Origin: an uncultured Bacilli bacterium
GTDB lineage: Bacteria > Bacillota_I > Bacilli_A > RF39 > UBA660
Assembly: GCA_944351315.1 (NCBI GenBank)
Contig: CALVPL010000106.1
Location: forward strand, 1 to 6,820
Direction of reading: 5' to 3'
DNA length: 6,820 nucleotides
Part shown: piece by piece, positions 1 to 5,733 of the stretch
How the letters are laid out: every line of letters starts with the position of its first letter
Numbering within the stretch: the first letter of the stretch is position 1
Notes under the pieces: generated by a model
Databases searched by the model: none
Seen by the model: only the letters and a program-made list of their open reading frames with translations
What the model was told of the DNA's origin: nothing
Translations under genes and position numbers: made by a program

Positions 1-35
1 TTCAACTCATAGGTATTTGTAGTAAAATTATTCAT
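1..35 (-). CDS. 5' end of an unidentified gene (partial, runs off left edge)
   Basis: Only the first 11 complete codons are visible, reading MNNFTTNTYEL. The start at 35-33 is chosen because an almost ideal Shine-Dalgarno sequence, GGAGGTG (48-42), lies 6 bases upstream. The gene has its own upstream region with a TATAAT-like box and an inverted repeat, and it follows the terminator of the coupling-protein operon, so it is probably a separate transcription unit. The visible residues are too few to assign a family, and I do not recognise it. That a gene starts here is well supported; its function is unknown. Confidence 0.6.
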   Translation of the reverse strand, partial: MNNFTTNTYEL

Positions 36-41
36 GTAAGA

Positions 42-48
42 CACCTCC
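42..48 (-). promoter_or_regulatory. Ribosome binding site of the left-edge gene
   Basis: GGAGGTG on the minus strand is an extended match to the anti-Shine-Dalgarno sequence, 6 bases before the ATG at 35-33. It is the main reason for calling a coding start at the left edge. Confidence 0.65.
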
Positions 49-70
49 ATATTTTTGTTTACTATGATAA

Positions 71-97
71 TTTAGTATACAACTTTATTATACTAAA
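71..97 (-). promoter_or_regulatory. Operator-like inverted repeat overlapping a probable promoter
   Basis: Arms TTTAGTATA (71-79) and TATACTAAA (89-97) are perfect 9-base inverted copies separated by 9 bases. On the minus strand a consensus TATAAT hexamer (92-87) lies inside the repeat, about 50 bases before the left-edge start codon. No good -35 box is visible at the normal distance, so the promoter may be weak or activator-dependent. A looser half-site, TTTACTATG (58-66), matches the first arm at 7 of 9 bases. A dyad over a -10 box is the usual place for a repressor operator; which regulator would bind is unknown. Confidence 0.4.
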
Positions 98-127
98 CTT
101 TGGAGTGTTTTACCTTATTTTTCAATC

Positions 128-164
128 AAAAATCAGAAAAAGCTATCAACTTTTTCTGATTTTT
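128..164. terminator. Strong hairpin with A/T flanks, probable bidirectional terminator
   Basis: AAAAATCAGAAAAA (128-141) and its exact inverted copy (151-164) form a 14-bp stem around a 9-base loop, with a T-run (160-165 region) on the plus side and the matching A-run on the other. It lies about 100 bases past the main terminator of the coupling-protein operon and upstream of the left gene's putative -10. It may be a back-up terminator for minus-strand transcripts, or end an unseen plus-strand transcript; no plus-strand gene is visible to the left. Confidence 0.45.
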
Positions 165-266
165 TCTTGTCAACTATTTTTTTCACCGAAACTCAAAATA
201 TTTTATTCTATGCTATTTTATTTTGTTTTATACATTTTATGCTTTCTAATGTATCTTAAATTAAAA

Positions 267-298
267 AAAACTAGTAAATATTGTTGTTTACTAGTTTT
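267..298 (-). terminator. Intrinsic terminator of the hydrolase-lipoprotein-coupling protein operon
   Basis: AAAACTAGTAAA (267-278) pairs exactly with TTTACTAGTTTT (287-298), giving a 12-bp stem with an 8-base loop. On the minus strand the stem is followed by a run of U from the A-tract at 263-270. It begins 10 bases after the TAG stop of the coupling-protein gene, which is the expected place for an operon end. Confidence 0.8.
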
Positions 299-307
299 GT
301 CATTTCT

Positions 308-2461
308 CTATTCATCGTCATGAAAAAAGTCATCAAAAAATTCATCGTCTGTGATCATATTATCATCCATGATAATTGAATCGGCATCCACATTGATTTT
401 TGGTTTTTCTTCTATTATACCAGTAAGTGGTTTTTCTTCTTTTGGAGGCTCTGGTTTTGAAGTATCTAACTTAGGTAATTCCATATTGTTAGCTTGAGCC
501 ATCTTTTCTTTTTCTCTTGCTTCTTCTTCATCTAATTCTTTTAATTTTTTATCAATGTCGGCAATCATTTTATCAATTTCATCATTACTTAAACTTGAAA
601 TTGGTTTTTGCATAGGATTTTGGTTCATATTAGTCATTGGATTTGGAGTAAAACCTCCACCCATGAATGGATTTGAACTCATTCCTGGTGGCATGAACGG
701 ATTAAATCCTCCCATATTTGGCATTCCATTTTGAGCATTTTCCGCCATCTGTTTTCTTTTCATTTCAGATACATAAGTTTTTAAATCAAATGTTGCTACT
801 GGTTTTAATTCACGATGTGGTAAAGCAAGTTCTTTCCGATCAATTCCCCAATTGATTTTAAAATCTGGTTCATATTGGGTTTTAAATGGATTCATTCTCA
901 AACGTTTGATAATTGCTTGGAATAATTTCATTTTTTGTAAATCGGTAACAGTTACTAATGGTGTGGATGCTGTTTTATCTTTTTCTTTACTCTTTACTTC
1001 ACCACACATTTTACTAATTTCTTCTAAGGCAGCCATTTCAGTACTAATTAAATAGATTAAGTTACCACAGTTACCTTTTAATGTTTCGGCAACTTCTTTT
1101 CCATATACATCGTTTAACTGTGAAAAGTTTTGAATGATAAATGTAAATCTTATATCTCTACTACGAGCTGCTGAAACCATGGAATCTACATCGGACAAAG
1201 GTGGCATATTGGCAAACTCATCTAAAATAAAGTTTGTACGATACGTAAGTTTTCCCCCATTTGATTGGGCAACTTCAATAAGTGTTTCATAACATTGTTT
1301 TAAGAAAACGGTTAATAAGCTATGATATGTTGTTTTTTCATCATGAATAATTAAGAAAACCGCGGTTTTTTTCTCGCCAATACTTCGCATATCAAAATCG
1401 CTATGAGAAAGCATTTCGGATAATTTTTCACGAGAGGCAAAAATACGAATTTTTTGTCTAAAAGTGGATAGAATACCTCCTTTTGTTTCGGAAGGAGCAT
1501 TGAAGGTTGTAGATGCAAAGATATATTCTGGAGAAGCTTCACCTTTCAAATTAAAATATTCTTGAATATATGTTTTTGCTCCTAATCTTTCTTCACCAAC
1601 AGTACTCATTAAGTTGATGGAATTTAAATTGATTTCCTCTTCTTTTCCATCACGAAATAAACCAATAGCTAATCCTGAAAAGTAATCGGCTCCAGATTTT
1701 TCCCAGAAAGCTGCATCTTTATTTTTTGGATCTACTAAAATATTATTGGCAATATCTTCTAGTAATTCGGTTGCTTTATCCATATTGCCATTTTTAAAAT
1801 AATAATAAGGCATGGTTAATGGATTCCAAGAATTTCCGTTATCTGGCTCTCGGAAGTTTAAAACGACAATATTATATCCTTGTTGTTTTAAGTAATCACC
1901 ACAGTATTTATAAAGTTCTCCTTTAGGGTCGTTGATAATCATACTCTCGCCTTTTTTAGCTAACAGATTTACCATCGGTTTAACGATACATTCTGTTTTA
2001 CCTGAACCAGTAGAACCGATTATCATAGTATGATATTCACCATCATCTACCCAGATGTCTGTTCCATTATTAATTAAAGGAACTCCTGCTCCATCGACGT
2101 GTTGATCTAATGCTTTTACATGTTTTACGTCTTTTGCTTCTTTAATTTCTTTTTCTTTAGACCATCTAGAATATCCTTTTTCTTCTTTTTCGCCAATCGT
2201 TAAGAACTTTTTAGCACTTTTATCACGATCAAAAATGTAAGATGATACACTTGAAAAAATAATAACTAAAGCCACGATAAACATGAAAATAGTTAAAATT
2301 AAATAATCACCTGTAAATGCTGGGAATGGATTTAGGCCGTAAAAAGAGCCATCATTTGCAAATGATGAAAAGTTTAAGACAGCAATGGCACATAGATATA
2401 ATAAAAAGATACAAAAAATCACAAAAATTATAAAATCTTTTGATGAGACACGAAATTTCAT
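308..2461 (-). CDS. virD4: VirD4/TraG-family type IV secretion coupling ATPase
   Basis: This is a 717-aa type IV coupling protein, the inner-membrane hexameric ATPase that recruits DNA-protein or protein substrates to a conjugation or secretion channel. Two N-terminal membrane segments (about 10-30 and 53-76) precede the motor domain. Walker A is GSTGSGKT (149-156), followed by the family motif NDPKGELY (177-184). An all-alpha insertion probably occupies about 220-300. Walker B is FILDEF (411-416), and SAARSRDI...QNF (430-446) is the conserved post-Walker B block. The start is placed at 2461 because GGAGGG lies 4 bases upstream; an in-frame ATG at 2473 has no ribosome site and contains this one. 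The C-terminus is unusual: a Met/Pro/Asn/Gly-rich linker (578-617), a charged probable coiled coil (621-656) and a very acidic end. It is the last gene of a three-gene operon, 52 bases after the lipoprotein gene. The family call is firm; whether it moves DNA or protein is not visible. Confidence 0.93.
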   Translation of the reverse strand: MKFRVSSKDFIIFVIFCIFLLYLCAIAVLNFSSFANDGSFYGLNPFPAFTGDYLILTIFMFIVALVIIFSSVSSYIFDRDKSAKKFLTIGEKEEKGYSRWSKEKEIKEAKDVKHVKALDQHVDGAGVPLINNGTDIWVDDGEYHTMIIGSTGSGKTECIVKPMVNLLAKKGESMIINDPKGELYKYCGDYLKQQGYNIVVLNFREPDNGNSWNPLTMPYYYFKNGNMDKATELLEDIANNILVDPKNKDAAFWEKSGADYFSGLAIGLFRDGKEEEINLNSINLMSTVGEERLGAKTYIQEYFNLKGEASPEYIFASTTFNAPSETKGGILSTFRQKIRIFASREKLSEMLSHSDFDMRSIGEKKTAVFLIIHDEKTTYHSLLTVFLKQCYETLIEVAQSNGGKLTYRTNFILDEFANMPPLSDVDSMVSAARSRDIRFTFIIQNFSQLNDVYGKEVAETLKGNCGNLIYLISTEMAALEEISKMCGEVKSKEKDKTASTPLVTVTDLQKMKLFQAIIKRLRMNPFKTQYEPDFKINWGIDRKELALPHRELKPVATFDLKTYVSEMKRKQMAENAQNGMPNMGGFNPFMPPGMSSNPFMGGGFTPNPMTNMNQNPMQKPISSLSNDEIDKMIADIDKKLKELDEEEAREKEKMAQANNMELPKLDTSKPEPPKEEKPLTGIIEEKPKINVDADSIIMDDNMITDDEFFDDFFHDDE

Positions 2462-2465
2462 AGAA

Positions 2466-2471
2466 CCCTCC
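2466..2471 (-). promoter_or_regulatory. Start-deciding ribosome binding site of the coupling-protein gene
   Basis: GGAGGG lies 4 bases before the ATG at 2461-2459. It overlaps the first codons that would be used if the upstream ATG at 2473 were the start, and nothing resembling a ribosome site precedes that upstream ATG. This argues for the shorter, 717-residue protein beginning MKFRVSS. Confidence 0.7.
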
Positions 2472-2513
2472 ATTCAACTAATATATTATCACATTTTTTT
2501 ACTTTTGAACAAT

Positions 2514-3200
2514 CTATTTTTGGCTCTTTTTCTTTTTATTTAAGAAGGATGCAACAAGGATGAAAATCATAAATCCTAGAAATAGAATTGTTCCAATTAG
2601 AAATCTTGTTTGATCTTCTTCTTCATTTGTTTCTTTATTTTGATAAGTTAAAGTAAGTCTTGCAGTCGAAAAGTTTTCCGGAGTAAAAACCCAGGTGTAA
2701 ACGTTTCCATTTACTTCATCGGCATTATGACTTACAACAGAATTATTTACTGTCAAATTTACTGTTAATTTTTCTAAATCCGGAAATTTTTCATAGTAGA
2801 ACTTTCCAGTATCTAGTGTTGTTGTATTTGCCTCTTCATCTACCGTTTTTTTAAAATCATAAAAACCGGTATGAACTCCTGTACTGTCATCAAAACGTTC
2901 ACTTGGAAAAGTATAATGATATTTTACTTGATATATTTCTCCTATTTTGGAACTTTCTACTTCATAATATTCTTCATCCGGGAATCTTGTAGGAGCTTCG
3001 CTATCATAGTCAGCATCTTTATAGGCGGTAGTTGGCCATTCACTATTATAAATTGTTGAAATCTCTTCTAAATTAGATGTTTTTATATAGCCTGTTTCTT
3101 CATATGTGAAATTTTCTAAATCGTCAATTGTCAAATTATATTCAGCTGTACAACCTGTTGTTAAAAGTAATAAAAATACACATAAGATTATTCTTTTCAT
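2514..3200 (-). CDS. Lipoprotein with C-terminal transmembrane anchor (hypothetical)
   Basis: This 228-aa protein begins with a lipoprotein signal peptide: positive MKR, a hydrophobic core, then TTGC with the acylated cysteine at 17. The lipobox is slightly atypical because position -3 is Thr. Residues 18-198 are acidic, Tyr/Thr-rich and apparently beta-rich, with a block NADEVNGNVYTW (about 159-170) resembling the C-terminal part of DUF3153/LppM-type lipoproteins; that likeness is from memory and tentative. A second hydrophobic segment (about 200-220) ends in KKKKSQK, a stop-transfer signal, so the ectodomain would be tethered at both ends. The Shine-Dalgarno AAAGGAG (3213-3207) overlaps the TAA of the preceding hydrolase gene, leaving only 11 bases between the genes and suggesting translational coupling. 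Its place between a wall hydrolase and a coupling ATPase suggests an envelope component of the same machine. The molecular function is unknown. Confidence 0.8.
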   Translation of the reverse strand: MKRIILCVFLLLLTTGCTAEYNLTIDDLENFTYEETGYIKTSNLEEISTIYNSEWPTTAYKDADYDSEAPTRFPDEEYYEVESSKIGEIYQVKYHYTFPSERFDDSTGVHTGFYDFKKTVDEEANTTTLDTGKFYYEKFPDLEKLTVNLTVNNSVVSHNADEVNGNVYTWVFTPENFSTARLTLTYQNKETNEEEDQTRFLIGTILFLGFMIFILVASFLNKKKKSQK

Positions 3201-3211
3201 TTCCTTCTCCT

Positions 3212-5590
3212 TTAATTTAAAACACCTGCATTACACCGGTTTACAAATTCACTTTCATTGGTGCTATAATTATTTGCTGGATCATCAAAGTATGTTGACA
3301 TGTCGACAATTACATATTTTGCATTTATAAAACTCATCTTTTCATAACTAATCCCTTTAAATTCTGGTTCATATACACCTGTACTGGTTTGAGATTCAGC
3401 CGTAATATAATACTGTTCTGCTTCATTTACATCTACAATAATACGAACGTGATTACCAGAAGAAACAACATCTCCTACTTGAGCAATATATTTTCCATCC
3501 ATGGAATAGTTTGTTCCAGCTTGTTTAAACGATAATGCACTATTCATAGAGATTTTTACTCCACCGTTATGCAATACCCAAGCTACAAAAGCTGAACAAT
3601 CTGGGCCATAATGTGTATAAGCTTTATTCCCCCCTGGATAATACCAATTATTTATTGAGGTACCCCATTCTGGATCTACCCCGAAGAAAGAGGTTGATGG
3701 TTTATTGGTTACATTTGTAATTGAACTATAATGATTGCCTCCAAATGTATAAGGAATTCGCACACCTAAGGCATTCATATAATTTATTAATGTAGTTGCC
3801 GCGGCTGCAACTCCTTCTCTTGTTCCAACCCCAGCTGCCAAAACATTATTTAAAATAGCTGTATTTAAATCTTCAATAGATAAACCTTTGCTGCTTAAGA
3901 AGTCTCTTAATGGTTCTTTTAATTGACTTGTCGCGACTTCAAGACTTGGGTCAGTACTTATTTCACTTCCAGTACAAACTTGAGCACCTAGTTTGAATAT
4001 TGCTTCGCGGTGAAGAATGTATTGATCATGTTGCCAACCTATATAAGCTTCCTTTTCTTCTTCAGTTGTTAGAACACAGTTTGTTTTATTGCTAGGAGAA
4101 CAGTAATAAGAATCATCACATCGTGAATAATTGTCTCCATAAATGAGTTCTAGATAATAACAACCACCAGTTCCTGATTCTTTTTCAGGATCAAAATTAT
4201 ATAAATAATCGCCTAAATATGAATAAGATCTTACTACCGCATCAAAGGTACCTTTTTCTAAAATCCAATCCATTAAAGTTTCGACGCCTTCCATAAAACT
4301 ATTAAAATAAGCTCCATGTGATGATTCATTAGTATGAGCATATCCATAATAATTGTAGTGGTCTGTGTTGCTGTTTACGTGTCTAAAAGACGTTTCTTTT
4401 CGAGCAATTATATATATGAATTCGGGATTAACACCTTTTTCTAAACCTAAATCGTAAATTTCACCGGCATAATCGACAAAATACTGAGCATAGGAAGCAT
4501 AATTTCCGTTCGCAAAAAATTCTTCTACAAGAGAAATAAATTCAGTTCTTGATAACGGAGTTCGATTTACTGGTATTTCATCGCCAGTACAAGGCTGTTT
4601 TAAATCTTCGTCTACTTCGGTATTTTGTTCATCGGTTGTTTTATACATAAGGTCTTTTCCATAGTAATATTCGATAATGGTGTCGTATGTTCTTCCGCGA
4701 ATTGCTGCTAGATAGTAAGAAGCAAAAACACTATAACCGCCATCTTCGTCTTGGTGCCGCCATTCGCTTTCATCATCAATGCCATCGCCATCGGTATCCC
4801 AAGTTATCCAACATTCACTGTATTCATTTTCAGGATCAAATGGATCGCCTTGAGGATCATTACATGGACAATTTCGGTAAATGGAATTGGCTAAATTTCC
4901 TCGAACAAAATCGCTTGAAACAGGCAAATTTTGAACTTTTAAAATATAGTCTTCTGATTGTTCAACATTTACTTTTCTTTCTTGCCAGTTAAAATCATTG
5001 ATTTGAACATCAACATATTCACCATCTAAATCGGTAATAACTATTCCTTTCATTTTAGTTAAAGCTCGTTCAATGGTTTCGTTTTCATCTATGGTTTCAT
5101 TGAGTCTTTTATCGCGATATGTTACTTCACAATTATTGGCTAAAGCTTCTGTTCTTACTGCGATAGCTAAAGATGCATATACATGAAAGAAATCCCCTTT
5201 TGTTCTAGTATCTAAATCTTTTGCATAAGCATATACAGCTCTTCTTACATATTCTTCTAAATCTAGAGTTGTTGTACTTCCTTCATCTGGTCCATATGGA
5301 TCGTATGTTACTCTAACATTTGTACATTTTGGTTCGATATATTCATATTCGTATACATCGGATGAATTAAAAACAACAGTAACCAATAGAATTATAAAGA
5401 AAAAACCGACAATAATAAAAATAGGTATTTTAAATTTTTTAAAAAAGAGTTTTGCGGCTGCATCTAATAAGACATTAGCCTGTTTATCTTTAGTATCAAA
5501 TTCTACTTCTTCTTCAGGGATATCTGGAGGTAAGGTTTCACTAGCTAATTCTTGTTGTTCTTGTTCTAATTCTTCATTATTCTCTTCCAT
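3212..5590 (-). CDS. Membrane-anchored multidomain peptidoglycan hydrolase (SpoIID-like, lysozyme-like, NlpC/P60)
   Basis: This 792-aa protein has an acidic cytoplasmic N-terminus (1-50), one membrane helix (about 53-74) and a large outer part. Residues about 108-315 resemble SpoIID/LytB: LEEYVRRAVYAYA (111-123), LAIAVRTEAL (141-150) and RTYDTIIEYYYGKD (300-313). The usual catalytic Glu position reads Tyr122 in my by-eye alignment, so this domain may not be catalytic. A calcium-type loop, DTDGDGIDDESE (265-276), lies within it. Residues about 345-460 look like a glucosaminidase/lytic-transglycosylase fold, with ARKETSF giving likely catalytic Glu399 and NYYGYAH downstream. Residues about 610-765 form an NlpC/P60 peptidase with Cys665 in DCSAFV and His714 in GNHVRII. 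A lysozyme-like domain plus NlpC/P60 is the layout of CwlT/VirB1-type hydrolases of Gram-positive conjugation systems, matching the co-transcribed VirD4. The start has AGGTGG (5603-5598) 7 bases upstream and a promoter just before it. Confidence 0.88.
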   Translation of the reverse strand: MEENNEELEQEQQELASETLPPDIPEEEVEFDTKDKQANVLLDAAAKLFFKKFKIPIFIIVGFFFIILLVTVVFNSSDVYEYEYIEPKCTNVRVTYDPYGPDEGSTTTLDLEEYVRRAVYAYAKDLDTRTKGDFFHVYASLAIAVRTEALANNCEVTYRDKRLNETIDENETIERALTKMKGIVITDLDGEYVDVQINDFNWQERKVNVEQSEDYILKVQNLPVSSDFVRGNLANSIYRNCPCNDPQGDPFDPENEYSECWITWDTDGDGIDDESEWRHQDEDGGYSVFASYYLAAIRGRTYDTIIEYYYGKDLMYKTTDEQNTEVDEDLKQPCTGDEIPVNRTPLSRTEFISLVEEFFANGNYASYAQYFVDYAGEIYDLGLEKGVNPEFIYIIARKETSFRHVNSNTDHYNYYGYAHTNESSHGAYFNSFMEGVETLMDWILEKGTFDAVVRSYSYLGDYLYNFDPEKESGTGGCYYLELIYGDNYSRCDDSYYCSPSNKTNCVLTTEEEKEAYIGWQHDQYILHREAIFKLGAQVCTGSEISTDPSLEVATSQLKEPLRDFLSSKGLSIEDLNTAILNNVLAAGVGTREGVAAAATTLINYMNALGVRIPYTFGGNHYSSITNVTNKPSTSFFGVDPEWGTSINNWYYPGGNKAYTHYGPDCSAFVAWVLHNGGVKISMNSALSFKQAGTNYSMDGKYIAQVGDVVSSGNHVRIIVDVNEAEQYYITAESQTSTGVYEPEFKGISYEKMSFINAKYVIVDMSTYFDDPANNYSTNESEFVNRCNAGVLN

Positions 5591-5615
5591 ACCTTCACCA
5601 CCTAGTTCTAAGAAA

Positions 5616-5644
5616 ATTATATCATAAACCTTTCTAGATATAAA
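5616..5644 (-). promoter_or_regulatory. Extended -10 promoter of the three-gene operon
   Basis: On the minus strand, TTTATA (5644-5639, 4 of 6 to TTGACA) is 17 bases from a perfect TATAAT (5621-5616), and the -10 is extended by TG (TGATATAAT). Transcription would begin near 5609, giving a leader of about 19 bases that still includes the AGGTGG ribosome site. It lies between the upstream gene's terminator and the hydrolase start, so the operon appears to be transcribed independently. Confidence 0.65.
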
Positions 5645-5683
5645 TAAACTTTTATAATACTTTTCTAATAAAACTAAATAATT

Positions 5684-5717
5684 AAAAAATGATTCTGTAA
5701 AAATCGAATCATTTTTT
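5684..5717 (-). terminator. Intrinsic terminator of the surface-protein gene (potentially bidirectional)
   Basis: AAAAAATGATTC (5684-5695) and its exact inverted copy GAATCATTTTTT (5706-5717) form a perfect 12-bp stem with a 10-base loop, 16 bases after the TAG of the right-edge gene. The stem ends in six U on the minus strand. The symmetric A/T ends could also stop plus-strand transcripts. Confidence 0.8.
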
Positions 5718-5733
5718 ATAATATTTTCTATTT

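Noticed and set aside
231..254. Short inverted repeat ATACATT/AATGTAT region as a possible structured RNA
   Set aside because: Only about 7 A/T-dominated base pairs around an 11-base loop, which is within chance for such AT-rich DNA.
105..323. Plus-strand open frame of 72 codons, Leu/Phe/Ser-rich
   Set aside because: It runs through two terminator hairpins and into the stop of the coupling-protein gene, has no ribosome site, and its composition is what AT-rich intergenic DNA gives by chance.
852..1055. Plus-strand open frame antisense to the coupling-protein gene
   Set aside because: The opposite strand encodes conserved motor-domain sequence; this frame has no ribosome site or recognisable protein.
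1351..1542. Minus-strand 63-codon frame inside the coupling-protein gene
   Set aside because: It is a shifted reading of the same strand; the main frame is continuous with conserved motifs on both sides, so there is no frameshift to explain it.
4687..4992. Plus-strand open frame of 101 codons
   Set aside because: It lies wholly antisense to the well-supported hydrolase gene, is His/Arg/Gln-rich as expected from the complement of acidic codons, and resembles no family.
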